Shown: positions 24,305-32,423 of the stretch, piece by piece | Position numbering within the stretch: the stretch's first letter is position 1 | How the letters are laid out: each line of letters begins with the position of its first letter | Assembly: GCF_052118845.1 (NCBI RefSeq) | Contig: NZ_JBQKGJ010000002.1 | Span: forward strand, 62,001 to 126,000 | Direction: 5' to 3' | DNA from: Bilifractor sp002394235 | GTDB lineage: Bacteria > Bacillota > Clostridia > Lachnospirales > Lachnospiraceae | Length of the DNA: 64,000 nt | Program-made: the position numbers and the translations under genes | Notes under the pieces: model-generated | Database searches by the model: none | Told to the model about the DNA's origin: nothing | What the model saw: the letters and a program-made list of their open reading frames with translations, nothing else

Positions 24305-24357
24305 TTGACATTTTGCTATTCATTATGCTATGCTCTTGATGTCAAATAAACTTGACA
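24305..24357 (+). promoter_or_regulatory. promoter and palindromic operator of membrane protein/XRE pair
   Basis: TTGACA (24305-24310) and TATGCT (24329-24334), 18-bp spacer, precede an inverted repeat TGTCAA-N6-TTGACA at 24340-24357 placed around the transcription start. A repressor bound there would block transcription; the XRE protein of the operon is the obvious candidate. A related inverted repeat lies at 24099-24118. Confidence 0.6.
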
Positions 24358-24377
24358 CAAAGTAAGGAGGACGAATC

Positions 24378-24887
24378 ATGTATTACGAAATAGGTATCGG
24401 TATTGGATTGGCATTTGCAGTTTTTGTGCTTCTTGTGCTCGTACTCAATGAGAAGAAAAAGACCAAGCAGGTTATGTATGATGAGATGCAGGCAGCAGTC
24501 AGGGGACGTGCGTATCAGTATGCGACTGTCACCGGTGTTCTTTCCGGGATCATAACTTCGTTCCTTCTGGACTGGGATGCATTCCCTATGGACGGAAGCC
24601 TTGCAATAATGGCTGTCAGCTTTCTGATGATTACAGTCTACGTTGTCTATATGGTCATGAAGGGCGTTTACTTTGGCGTTTCGGGAAAATGGAAGAAATG
24701 GACTCTCCTGATCTTTATCATCGGTCTCTGCAATCTCATCACTGGCATACTTCGTATCGCCGAGGATGGGCTGCCGGAAGGGAAGCTAACTGCTACCAAC
24801 ATCACGGTCATAATGGGCGTTATGTTTATGGTCATCGTGGCTGCTGTCTTGATCCAAAAAGCGAGAGAGAAACGGAGTGAGGACTGA
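24378..24887 (+). CDS. small integral membrane protein, unknown function
   Basis: Unrecognised 169-residue protein with about four membrane helices: 5-23, 50-66 (VTGVLSGIITSFLL), 76-96 (LAIMAVSFLMITVYVVYMV), 108-126 and 143-160 are hydrophobic. The first loop is basic (NEKKKTKQ). AAGGAGG lies 7 bases before the ATG. It shares its last base with the start codon of the XRE regulator gene, a coupling common for membrane proteins paired with a small XRE regulator in Clostridia. A sensing or immunity role would be speculation. Confidence 0.75.
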   Translation: MYYEIGIGIGLAFAVFVLLVLVLNEKKKTKQVMYDEMQAAVRGRAYQYATVTGVLSGIITSFLLDWDAFPMDGSLAIMAVSFLMITVYVVYMVMKGVYFGVSGKWKKWTLLIFIIGLCNLITGILRIAEDGLPEGKLTATNITVIMGVMFMVIVAAVLIQKAREKRSED

Positions 24888-25114
24888 TGAAGAATCTGAA
24901 GATGAAGTCCGCAAGAGCCGCCAAAGACCTCTCCCAACAGCAGCTTGCCGATTTGGTCGGCGTGTCACGGCAAACAATCAACGCGATTGAAAAAGGGGAC
25001 TATAATCCCACAATCCGCCTCTGCATCGCCATCTGCAAAGCGCTGGATAAAACGCTTGACGATCTATTCTGGGAGGCTGGATACATTCAAAACCACGGAG
25101 ATGCAGCAACATGA
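24887..25114 (+). CDS. XRE-family transcriptional regulator
   Basis: Small Cro/CI-type regulator of 75 residues: helix-turn-helix in LSQQQLADLVGVSRQTINAIEKGDYNPTIRLCIAI read in two parts, followed by CKALDKTLDDLFW. It belongs to the YvaO/YgzD-like group that ends soon after the HTH. Its ATG overlaps the stop of the preceding membrane protein gene (TGATG), so the two are translationally coupled. It probably represses its own operon through the palindrome at 24340-24357. Confidence 0.9.
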   Translation: MKNLKMKSARAAKDLSQQQLADLVGVSRQTINAIEKGDYNPTIRLCIAICKALDKTLDDLFWEAGYIQNHGDAAT

Positions 25115-25204
25115 ATTTGCCTGAAACCCGTATAAAATAAGGTTTTTTCAGGCTTGGCCTATCATTCCAGCTCAATAATCCTGATTTTATATACGGCAGA
25201 ATTG

Positions 25205-26086
25205 TTAGATCTTATCCATAAAATAACGCAGCAGAGGATTTGCATCTTTTTCCGGGTATACGATCTCCAGCTTCTCCCGAAAGTCTCCCGTATCGAGCGG
25301 TATATACGAAAGATTGATATTGATCTGCGGCTTAAAGACATCGAATTCCGGCACAATCGCAATGCCGATCCCCGCCGCTACAAAGATGAGAATATTCTCG
25401 ATATCATCCGTGACCTGTGCGACATTCTTCATGATCTCCTTATTCAGAAACGGATGCGGATGGATCTCCGAATTTGCCGGTACTTCAATCTTAAAATCAT
25501 GAAGAATCAGCTTCTCATACTGGAGTTGAGACAATTCCACCTTTCGCATGCCAGACAGATAATGATCCGTCGGAACCACCACGTAATACGGATATTCTCC
25601 AATCGTCCATGAAATGCTGTTTGAATACCGAAGAAGGGGATTTTTTACATTAAAAATAATATCGTATCTGCCATTCAGATAATCATCGTGCAGATTTACG
25701 GCATTGTCACGGTTCAAGGAAATCTGAATTCCCGGATAATCCGCGCGGAATTCCTGTACTGTCCTGGGGAAGCGGGACATCTCCATTCCCTGCAGATAAC
25801 CGATCCGCAATTCTCCGCTCATGCCGTCCCGTGTGGCATGCACCTTTTCGAGCGCGTCATAGTATCTGGCTACCATCATTTCCGCATCCTGCACCAGCGT
25901 TTCTCCTGCCGGGGTCAGGCGGATTCTATTATTTCTGCGCAGAAACAATTCCGCATCGAACTCCTCTTCTAACGCATGGATCTGCTGCGTCACCGCCGAC
26001 TGTGAAATAAAGAACTGTCGCGCTGTCTTCGTAAAACTCAACGTCTGCGCTGCTGTCAGAAAATATTCCAATTGACGAATTGTCAA
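25205..26086 (-). CDS. LysR-family transcriptional regulator
   Basis: LysR-type regulator with an N-terminal HTH (LTIRQLEYFLTAAQTLSF, TARQFFISQSAVTQQIHALE) and a periplasmic-binding-like effector domain (SGELRIGYLQGMEMSRF onward). The start is a TTG at 26086, with AGGAGG 8 bases upstream; an ATG closer to the AGGAGG is followed at once by TGA in another frame. The protein then has 293 residues. It is divergent from the YczE-like gene and a LysR-type palindrome lies between them, so that gene is its likely target. Confidence 0.92.
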   Translation of the reverse strand: MTIRQLEYFLTAAQTLSFTKTARQFFISQSAVTQQIHALEEEFDAELFLRRNNRIRLTPAGETLVQDAEMMVARYYDALEKVHATRDGMSGELRIGYLQGMEMSRFPRTVQEFRADYPGIQISLNRDNAVNLHDDYLNGRYDIIFNVKNPLLRYSNSISWTIGEYPYYVVVPTDHYLSGMRKVELSQLQYEKLILHDFKIEVPANSEIHPHPFLNKEIMKNVAQVTDDIENILIFVAAGIGIAIVPEFDVFKPQININLSYIPLDTGDFREKLEIVYPEKDANPLLRYFMDKI

Positions 26087-26199
26087 GTCACATACCTCCT
26101 CTGATTTCCTTCTCCGGCAGCAGACTGTCCGACAGCCGGAACCCATGAATGATCTTTAACGGCGCTATATAAACAGAATAACACAACATCCATCACTCC

Positions 26200-26218
26200 T
26201 CATAACTTTTTCTTATGA
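26200..26218. promoter_or_regulatory. LysR-type binding palindrome
   Basis: Perfect inverted repeat TCATAA-N7-TTATGA in the 229-bp divergent region. Its position upstream of the YczE-like gene promoter and near the LysR gene leader fits autoregulation plus activation. Confidence 0.6.
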
Positions 26219-26237
26219 TTCTCATGGATTTTTCTGT

Positions 26238-26266
26238 TTGATATTCTGCTCTGATCTTTTTATGAT
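26238..26266 (+). promoter_or_regulatory. promoter of the YczE-like gene
   Basis: TTGATA (26238-26243) and TATGAT (26261-26266) with a 17-bp spacer. It lies 20 bp downstream of the LysR palindrome and about 45 bases before the start codon. Confidence 0.65.
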
Positions 26267-26315
26267 AAGGAAGTCTGTCATGAAAGAAATTGTTTTCATT
26301 TTAGAGGAGGTTTCT

Positions 26316-26999
26316 ATGCGTCATATGCCGCTTCTCAAAAAATATCTGTACTTCATCATCGGTCTCTTCGTCAATTCTCTTGGAGTGGCTTTCATCACCA
26401 ATGCCCGCCTCGGTACTTCTCCCATCTCCAGCATCCCTTATGTTCTGAGTCTGAAGTACCCCGTGACGCTCGGCGGATTTACCATTCTGTTCAGCCTTCT
26501 TCTGGTTGCGCTTCAGCTCATCCTGCTCCGGAAGAACTATCAGCCGATCCAGCTCCTTCAAATTCCGGTCTCCATCCTTTTCGGATATTTTATTGATTTT
26601 TCCATGAAATACCTGATCTACTGGCTGAATCCGCAGCAGTATCTGATGAAAATTATCAGTCTCCTGGTCGGCTGTCTGATCCTCGCCTTCGGCGTATCCA
26701 TGGAATTCACAGCCAATGTGATCATGCTGCCTGGCGAAGGCGTTGCGACCGCTCTGCATCAGATTACCGGGAAAGAAGCTGGCAGTGTAAAAATTATTGT
26801 CGATGTAAGCATGATGGCTTCCGCAGTTGTTCTTTCCCTTGTCCTCTTCCACCGTGTCAACGGCGTTCGTGAAGGTACTGTGATTTCTGCCATCATTGTC
26901 GGTTATATTGCCCGTCAGTTCTGCAGACTTCTTAACCCGATCATGGAGAAGTGGTTCTATTCTACCTCCCGCTCTGTCGAGACAGGTTCCGAGAACTGA
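26316..26999 (+). CDS. YczE/YitT-family membrane protein
   Basis: Integral membrane protein of 227 residues, family with BCR/YitT-like folds and unknown transport role. Features: YFIIGLFVNSLGVAFITNARLGTSPISSIPYVLS at the N-terminus, MEFTANVIMLPGEGVATALHQITGKEAGSVKIIVDVSMM in the middle, five to six helices. The ATG at 26316 is chosen for GAGGAGG 5 bases before it; earlier in-frame ATGs lie over the promoter. It ends at a terminator (27063-27122). Regulation by the divergent LysR protein is likely. Confidence 0.85.
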   Translation: MRHMPLLKKYLYFIIGLFVNSLGVAFITNARLGTSPISSIPYVLSLKYPVTLGGFTILFSLLLVALQLILLRKNYQPIQLLQIPVSILFGYFIDFSMKYLIYWLNPQQYLMKIISLLVGCLILAFGVSMEFTANVIMLPGEGVATALHQITGKEAGSVKIIVDVSMMASAVVLSLVLFHRVNGVREGTVISAIIVGYIARQFCRLLNPIMEKWFYSTSRSVETGSEN

Positions 27000-27062
27000 C
27001 GAATCCAAGGATAAAATACTCCATTACTCTATTATCCCTCTGCTATACGTAATTGCAAACAT

Positions 27063-27122
27063 AAAGAGACCTTCGCGTAAGCCGTTCTCGTACCATGGGC
27101 TATCGCGACAGTCTCTTTTTTT
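27063..27122 (+). terminator. terminator after YczE-like gene
   Basis: AAAGAGAC (27063-27070) pairs with GTCTCTTT (27111-27118), with an inner TCGCG/CGCGA pair, and seven to eight T residues follow. The stem is long-range but well matched. Confidence 0.75.
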
Positions 27123-27204
27123 ATACCGAATATAATATTTTATCCGGCATCCGGATGTTCTGCAATGGAACTGACCGGATGCTAAAGGATCGCTAAGGAA
27201 CCGA

Positions 27205-28890
27205 TTATTCTGCGTAGAAGGTTGTCATATCCGGCCACCCTCTCTCCATCGTTGTAATTCCTTTCAGATTCGGGGCCAGGATAACGCTATACTGTTCTTC
27301 GAATAGATCTTCCACGTAATGATTCTCTTTAAAGGTCTGTTCAATCTGTGCAAGTTCTTCTTTTGCTTTGTCCTCATTCGTCTCGGATAAAGCTTTCGCG
27401 ATTGACTCATCAATCTCATCTGTAGTCCATTTCGGTCCACCGATACTATAATCAAGATTCGCCTTGCGGAATGCTGTAAAAGCAGTCGGTGTACGAACGA
27501 ATTCATCCGATCCAACAAAGATAATATTATAATTACCGTTAAAAGCATCCTGTACAAACTGCGGTGTATCTGCCGTATTAACCGTCAGCGTGATACCAGC
27601 CTCTCTGAGCTGATCCTGAACAGCCGTTGCAAGTGTTGTGCCATCTGCAGTCGTAACGGTTGAAATCTCAAGTCCGTCAGGATAACCGGCTTCTGCGAGG
27701 AGCTGCTTTGCTTTTTCGATATCTCTTGTGCGTTCCCCTTCTTTATAGGTATCGGTATGGTATTTACTGCTGTTTGCAAACCACCCGGTCGCTACACCGG
27801 AATGGCCGGCAGTTCCGATCTGTGCGATCGCATTGAAGTCAAGTGCGGCCTGAATTGCCTCACGAACCTTCTGGTCCTTGCATGCGCCATCGCGCAGATT
27901 ATAGTACAGATGGTGCACCTGTCCAAATCCATAGATCTTAACCTGAACAGCCGGATTGCCCGCATAGGTAGCAGCCTGAGATACCGGCATCTGCATGGCA
28001 ACCTGGGCATTTCCTGCTTCTACTGCCATTTCACGCGCCGCAGGATCCTGTGTGAAGACGAATTTAATCGTCTTGTAGTATCCCACATAATCCGGATCCC
28101 AGTAGTTTTCGTTTCTCTCTACAGTAACAGATTCTCCACGAACCCAATCGGAAAATTTATATCGGCCGCATCCCATAACCGGTGTATTCACCACGGCATC
28201 AATACCGCCGGCTGCATTAACCTCATCTTCACTGATAATCCCGAAGTTCGACCACGCCAGCATATACAGTATATCAGGATCGGCTTCCTTGAGCCCTAGG
28301 GTGAAGGAATGCTCGTCATTGACGGAAGTCGTATCTGGATCAATATAGCGCCCGGTATCTGTATTGGCACTGTTTGCGGCAAGTGTCTGGAAAGTATATA
28401 CACAATCCTCTGGTGTGAGAGGAGAACCGTCCGTCATCGTTACATCATCCCGTAGAGTGAAGCGGATATGATTACTGTCTGTCCAATCCCAGTCCGTTGC
28501 CAGGCTTGGAAGTACTTCTTTCTTATCGTCGCTCAGTTTTACCAGGCGATCCATGATGGTGTTATCAATAATCTGAATCTCATTTTCCATTTTTCCCGTT
28601 CCTGCCCAAAGACCGGATGGTTCTGACTGACACGATACAACAAGCGTCTCATCTGTCTTTTTTGTATTTGCCGGATCCATGGCGATTGCTGAAATATCTG
28701 AAAGTGCATCACTGCTTCCGGATGCCACAGATGATGCCTCTGCAGATTCCCCGGACGCAGCTTTTGATGCCGAGACAGCGGCTCCGGTACTAGAGGATGC
28801 CTTATCCGTCTTCCCTGTACTTCCGCATGCGGACATAGAAACAGCCATCAGAACTGCCAGTCCAAAACTAATCATTCTTCTGTACTTCAT
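27205..28890 (-). CDS. ABC transporter substrate-binding lipoprotein, family 5 (orphan)
   Basis: Extracellular lipoprotein for uptake of peptides or other small solutes. The signal peptide MKYRRMISFGLAVLMAVSMSAC ends in a lipobox (MSAC), then a Ser/Ala-rich linker. Family-5 SBP motifs include FTLRDDVTMTDGSPLTPEDCVYTF and GCGRYKFSDWVRGESVTVERN. It is 561 residues long. No permease genes are adjacent; its closest relative in the window is the binding protein at 49260-50939 that heads an Opp operon, so the two could share one permease. The gene has a regulon-type promoter with the 22-bp palindrome (28972-29029). Confidence 0.93.
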   Translation of the reverse strand: MKYRRMISFGLAVLMAVSMSACGSTGKTDKASSSTGAAVSASKAASGESAEASSVASGSSDALSDISAIAMDPANTKKTDETLVVSCQSEPSGLWAGTGKMENEIQIIDNTIMDRLVKLSDDKKEVLPSLATDWDWTDSNHIRFTLRDDVTMTDGSPLTPEDCVYTFQTLAANSANTDTGRYIDPDTTSVNDEHSFTLGLKEADPDILYMLAWSNFGIISEDEVNAAGGIDAVVNTPVMGCGRYKFSDWVRGESVTVERNENYWDPDYVGYYKTIKFVFTQDPAAREMAVEAGNAQVAMQMPVSQAATYAGNPAVQVKIYGFGQVHHLYYNLRDGACKDQKVREAIQAALDFNAIAQIGTAGHSGVATGWFANSSKYHTDTYKEGERTRDIEKAKQLLAEAGYPDGLEISTVTTADGTTLATAVQDQLREAGITLTVNTADTPQFVQDAFNGNYNIIFVGSDEFVRTPTAFTAFRKANLDYSIGGPKWTTDEIDESIAKALSETNEDKAKEELAQIEQTFKENHYVEDLFEEQYSVILAPNLKGITTMERGWPDMTTFYAE

Positions 28891-28971
28891 CCTGTTTTCC
28901 TCCCTTTATTAGCATTTACGTTCTAAATTGTATTTAATTCTCGGTACCGTCCGCGAACTTTTCATAAAACC

Positions 28972-29000
28972 AAGATACATTTTGTCTAATTTTTATTCAA
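28972..29000 (-). promoter_or_regulatory. promoter of orphan binding protein gene
   Basis: TTGAAT (29000-28995) and TATCTT (28977-28972), 17-bp spacer. The match to consensus is weak, as expected for an activator-dependent promoter. It is about 80 bases before the start codon. Confidence 0.6.
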
Positions 29001-29007
29001 TTTTTAT

Positions 29008-29029
29008 TTTTCCGCTTTCTAGAGGAAAA
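29008..29029. promoter_or_regulatory. 22-bp palindromic operator, site 3
   Basis: Half-sites TTTTCC and GGAAAA around GCTTTCTAGA. Starts 7 bp upstream of the -35 box. Same motif and same spacing as sites 1 (31003-31024) and 2 (36728-36749). Confidence 0.75.
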
Positions 29030-29127
29030 ACATAACTGGGTAAACTGACGCAGCAGATCACCCTCCGCATGTCAATATCAAAGGCGATGACGTACCTAAG
29101 TATGGTTTCATATTCTTAATAATGCAG

Positions 29128-29165
29128 AAGGCAGGGACTGTACCAATCGGTACAGCTCCTGCCTT
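29128..29165 (-). terminator. hairpin, probable terminator of the VOC-AKR unit
   Basis: Strong stem AAGGCAGG with CCTGCCTT enclosing CTGTACC/GGTACAG. The following T content on the minus strand is poor, so it may be a 3' end stabiliser instead. Confidence 0.55.
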
Positions 29166-29206
29166 GAAAATTACCATACTATTTATCAGACGAGCCTAGA
29201 TATGGA

Positions 29207-30178
29207 TTAAAGTTCCTCTTTCTTTAAATCCAGGTACTCGCACTCTTCTTTCGTCAGCTTCACATCGAGAGCACGCAGGGAGGACTCCAGCTCTTCCTTA
29301 TTTGCCGCTCCCAAAATCGGAAATACATTCATCGGTCCGTCAATCTCGAATGCCAGAGCAATCTGCGGGATTTCGCAGTCATGTTTCTCTGCGAGCTGCG
29401 CACATCTTTCGAGCCTTGTAAAATTCTCCTCTCCCAGGTATGCCTGAACGCTTCCCGGAAGCTCCTCCGGATGGTTCTTCCACATTTCCCTGGTGAATCT
29501 TCCGCTCATCATTCCTCCGGCCATGGAAGACCATGCCAGCACCGGCATCTGTGTCTTCTCATACCACTGTCGCGCCTCTACGTTTTCCGGTCCGGAAATT
29601 GATACACATCCGGGTGCGAAAGGATTGCTGTACTGCTGTGCCAGCGAGTAGTTCGGACTGGATACGGAGAATCCTTTCAGACCATGCTCACGGCAATAAT
29701 CATTCGCCTCCTGAATTCTTTCAATACTCCAGTTGGAAGCCCCGTATGCGCCGATTTTGCCGGCACGGTAATATTTATCCAATGTCTCTACCAGTGGTCC
29801 GACCGGCTTTGTTGGATCGTCTCTGTGGAGCATGTACAGATCAATATGATCCGTTTTCATCTTGACGAGAGCATCATTCAGATCTGCCTCCATATCGAAG
29901 GTTGTGACTCTGGTACGCCATGGTGAAGGATGACAGCATTTACTGATCAGAAAAACTTCGTCTCTGTTCTTCCGGCTCTCAAAATATTTTCCGAGCGCAA
30001 TCTCGGTTGTTCCTCTTCCATATCCCATTGCGGTATCAATTACATTGATTCCCAGTTCCAGCGCGTCATCCAGGCGCTTGAAATCCTCTTCATTATCATC
30101 CTTGTTGATGATATTCATGGTTCCGACGATAAAACGGCTGACTTTTTTTCCGCCTTCTTCAAATGTACTGTATTCCAT
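29207..30178 (-). CDS. aldo/keto reductase (YdhF-like)
   Basis: NAD(P)-dependent oxidoreductase of 323 residues. Catalytic residues are readable: Asp and Tyr in NVIDTAMGYGRG, Lys in FLISKCCH, His in YMLHRDDP. Cofactor-binding part: SMAGGMMSG, and FPILGAANKEELESS near the C-terminus. The ATG at 30178 has AAGGAGA 8 bases upstream. It follows the VOC gene with a 142-bp gap that carries a partial structured element, and likely shares its operator-controlled promoter. Confidence 0.9.
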   Translation of the reverse strand: MEYSTFEEGGKKVSRFIVGTMNIINKDDNEEDFKRLDDALELGINVIDTAMGYGRGTTEIALGKYFESRKNRDEVFLISKCCHPSPWRTRVTTFDMEADLNDALVKMKTDHIDLYMLHRDDPTKPVGPLVETLDKYYRAGKIGAYGASNWSIERIQEANDYCREHGLKGFSVSSPNYSLAQQYSNPFAPGCVSISGPENVEARQWYEKTQMPVLAWSSMAGGMMSGRFTREMWKNHPEELPGSVQAYLGEENFTRLERCAQLAEKHDCEIPQIALAFEIDGPMNVFPILGAANKEELESSLRALDVKLTKEECEYLDLKKEEL

Positions 30179-30240
30179 ATCTGTACTCTCCTTTTCCTTC
30201 TCTAACAATCGACAATATTACATTCTGTTTCTGATGATAC

Positions 30241-30320
30241 CTGTAGATTGCGGAAGTGCGCAGCACGGAGCAATCCGCAACTTATACAGTTTGTGGCACA
30301 ACATATAGTATGCGTGTTTA
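30241..30320 (+). repeat. partial copy of the 181-nt element between VOC and AKR genes
   Basis: Arm 3 is kept (GATTGC...GCAATC with GTGC-GCA-GCAC on top), followed by ACTTATACAG, TGTGGCA and TATAGTATGCGTGTTT. The right closing arm is AACTTATACAGT instead of AGCTTATACAGT. The closing stem partner on the left is missing. It ends at the VOC stop codon. Confidence 0.7.
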
Positions 30321-30833
30321 TTATTTAAGTGCTGGTTCTCCCTTTGCATCGTAGCTGTGTCCCACCTTGGCCGGATCTATATTCTTATAGATCTCAACGA
30401 TGATTCCAAGCTTTTCTCTCAGATCCAGATAAGAGAAATCCATGAGCCCGCCGATTCCCTGGCCGCGGATCCACGGATCCTTTCCGGTCTCTTCCTTGTA
30501 CTCCTTGAGAACCTCTTCATATGGCTGATCAATCGCTGCCGCGATATGATGGATTCCCGGTCCATGCTCATCCAGCCACTGCTTGTAAGGAGAATCCTCT
30601 ACAGGCTCGATCAATTCAATTTCCATTCCATACGCAGAGAGAAACGCCTGTCTGGCGACCTTTCCGTGTCTTGCGACTCCGTCGATCGTGAGATCTGTGG
30701 TTGGCGGATTCTCGCCGCTCATCTCATTGATCGCCCACGGGCCCATGCCGATTGCTTCCCAGTTCTTAACTGCTTCCTCTACATTCCGAACAATAATTCC
30801 GATCTGAAACAACATAGGAAATTTAGGTGTCAT
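30321..30833 (-). CDS. VOC (glyoxalase/bleomycin resistance) superfamily protein
   Basis: Metal-dependent vicinal-oxygen-chelate protein of 170 residues, similar to the Glyoxalase_4/methylmalonyl-CoA epimerase group. The two beta-alpha-beta modules are FQIGIIVRNVEEAVKNWEAIGMGPW and GPGIHHIAAAIDQPYEEVLKEY, with potential ligands H in GIHHIA and E in GIIVEIYK and ELIEP. The start at 30833 is selected by AGGAGG 9 bases upstream; a longer frame covers the promoter. The gene is controlled by a promoter with the regulon palindrome and leads the AKR gene. The reaction is likely an epimerisation or lyase step on a sugar-like intermediate; not proven. Confidence 0.85.
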   Translation of the reverse strand: MTPKFPMLFQIGIIVRNVEEAVKNWEAIGMGPWAINEMSGENPPTTDLTIDGVARHGKVARQAFLSAYGMEIELIEPVEDSPYKQWLDEHGPGIHHIAAAIDQPYEEVLKEYKEETGKDPWIRGQGIGGLMDFSYLDLREKLGIIVEIYKNIDPAKVGHSYDAKGEPALK

Positions 30834-30966
30834 TTTCTTTATCCTCCTGACGCTTTCATCGTTTTCAAATTCATTTGTATAAGATTTTTGTATTTTCACT
30901 TTATGTAAAAATATCTTCTGCGCTATTTGATCCAGCGCTTTGATCCCGGGCTCTTTCGATGGTTCC

Positions 30967-30995
30967 ATCCTATCACCCGGAAAATGTATACGCAA
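30967..30995 (-). promoter_or_regulatory. promoter of the VOC-AKR unit
   Basis: TTGCGT (30995-30990) and TAGGAT (30972-30967) with a 17-bp spacer, 134 bp before the VOC start codon. Confidence 0.6.
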
Positions 30996-31002
30996 AGCGA
31001 CG

Positions 31003-31024
31003 ATTTCCGCTATGTAGAGGAAAT
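31003..31024. promoter_or_regulatory. 22-bp palindromic operator, site 1
   Basis: Half-sites ATTTCC and GGAAAT around GCTATGTAGA. It starts 7 bp upstream of the -35 box, centred about 53 bp before the expected transcription start, a typical activator position. Confidence 0.8.
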
Positions 31025-31035
31025 ATTTTATTGAA

Positions 31036-31101
31036 TAGAAAAGTCAGGCCGACAGCACCGCTCGAGAGTGCAAAGCACTCCAGCGGTTCTATCGGCCCGA
31101 C
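31036..31101 (-). terminator. terminator of the Gfo/TIM-barrel operon
   Basis: Long imperfect hairpin on the minus strand: GGGCCGATAGAACCGC and GAGTGC on the left pair with GCACTC and GCGGTGCTGTCGGCC on the right, then TTTTCTATTC. Confidence 0.8.
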
Positions 31102-31122
31102 CCACATCACGTAACAACAATT

Positions 31123-31221
31123 CTCAAACGAGATAAAACATACTGCGCGAGTTTTATCTCGCTATCGCGACGCTCGCCGCACACGAATACTGCGCATTCG
31201 GCTGCGGCTCACTGTTCGCGT
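31123..31221 (+). repeat. dispersed hairpin element, family 1, copy B (full, inverted)
   Basis: Reverse complement of copy A (11988-12085) with only a handful of mismatches. It retains both hairpins, CGAGATAAAAC/GTTTTATCTCG (31129-31161) and the GCCGCA/TGCGGC one. It lies between the operon terminator and the last gene of that operon. Confidence 0.8.
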
Positions 31222-31254
31222 AAATCATACCATGTCCGTCTCCGGACAACTGCT

Positions 31255-32403
31255 TCAGACTTCTACCCAGGCAGCATCTCTCCGGCTGCTTTCCACCGCG
31301 GCGTGCAAGAATTTTACGCCCTCGATCCCGTCATCTACAGTCGGAAAATCACAATCTTTTTCCGTCAGCGTCTCCCCGCTGCTCAGCTTCAGAATTGCTC
31401 CGATCCAGACCTTATAGATGTTCGCAAACGCCTCATAAAGTCCCTCCGGATGACCAGCCGGAAGTCTGTTCATCTCTGCAGACCTCTGACTGACATAAGC
31501 CATCCCTCTGTGCCGGATTTCTGTAGGCTGTCCCTTCTTTGTAACATACAGAATATTCGGTTCCTCCTCGTGCCATTCAATCGCCCCTTCTGTACCGAAT
31601 ATTCGCGTGACAAGACCATTCATATGCCCGACGCAAACCTGTGAGGAACAGAATACACCGTGCGCGCCGTTCTCGAACTCCACGAGCATGTTCGCGTTCA
31701 AATCCAACGGCTGTCCGAAATAGTCCAGCTTTGCAGCCACTCGTTTCACCCGAAGCCCGGTCATATAGGCCACCGTGTTTTCGATGTGTGTTCCGATGTC
31801 TCCGACGCAGTTGGAGATCCCGGCGATTTTCGGATCTTTTCTCCAGGAAGAGAGCTTATTCATCGTCTGGTCTCCTTTTCCAATATCATCCACCAGATAT
31901 TCCTGCAGATATTCCGCATTCACGTCTATGATCTGCCCGATATATCCGCTCCGGATCAATTCCCGGGCCTCTTTGACCATGTTATTGCCGGAATAGGAGT
32001 AATTGACGCAGAACATCAGATTCCGCTCCTGCGCCAGCTGCTTCAGTTCTTCCGCTTCACTCACCTCAAAGCAGAGCGGTTTCTCACAGAGTACATGGAT
32101 GCCGTTTTCCAGGAACGCCTTTGCCGTCGCGTAATGGGCGTTGTTAGGCGCAGAAATCACCACGAAGTCGATGCCGTCAGGGCGCGCCCCTTCTTTTTCC
32201 GCCATTTCCCTGTAATCCTCATACACCCTGTCCGCATCCAGGCGGTAGAATTCTCCGGCCGCCTGGTTTTTCTCCTTATGCCTGCTGAAACAGCCGGCCG
32301 TCAGAAATGCCAGGCCGTCAAAACCGGCTGCGACACGATGCACATTCCCGATGAACGAGTCCAGACCCGCGCCAACCATTCCGTAAGAAACATATTTTTT
32401 CAT
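31255..32403 (-). CDS. Gfo/Idh/MocA family NAD(P)-dependent oxidoreductase (copy 1)
   Basis: Sugar or glycoside oxidoreductase with an N-terminal Rossmann fold (YGMVGAGLDSFIGNVHR) and the catalytic-region motif CEKPL in VLCEKPLCFEVSEAEEL. The C-terminal alpha/beta domain has DIGTHIENTVAYMTG with the conserved D-x-x-x-H. It has 382 residues; the ATG at 32403 has GGAAGGGG 9 bases upstream. Last gene of the operon beginning at 36582. In related systems such enzymes oxidise C3 of a glycoside to the 3-keto form or reduce it back; here that is inferred. Confidence 0.9.
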   Translation of the reverse strand: MKKYVSYGMVGAGLDSFIGNVHRVAAGFDGLAFLTAGCFSRHKEKNQAAGEFYRLDADRVYEDYREMAEKEGARPDGIDFVVISAPNNAHYATAKAFLENGIHVLCEKPLCFEVSEAEELKQLAQERNLMFCVNYSYSGNNMVKEARELIRSGYIGQIIDVNAEYLQEYLVDDIGKGDQTMNKLSSWRKDPKIAGISNCVGDIGTHIENTVAYMTGLRVKRVAAKLDYFGQPLDLNANMLVEFENGAHGVFCSSQVCVGHMNGLVTRIFGTEGAIEWHEEEPNILYVTKKGQPTEIRHRGMAYVSQRSAEMNRLPAGHPEGLYEAFANIYKVWIGAILKLSSGETLTEKDCDFPTVDDGIEGVKFLHAAVESSRRDAAWVEV

Positions 32404-32423
32404 CCTATGCATCCCCTTCCTGT

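Larger units (their letters stand above)
28891..29206 (-). other. regulatory region of the orphan binding protein and downstream end of AKR gene
   Basis: The 316-bp gap holds the promoter (28972-29000), the palindrome (29008-29029) and the hairpin 29128-29165. No gene is seen. A-T rich between 28920 and 29040. Confidence 0.6.
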
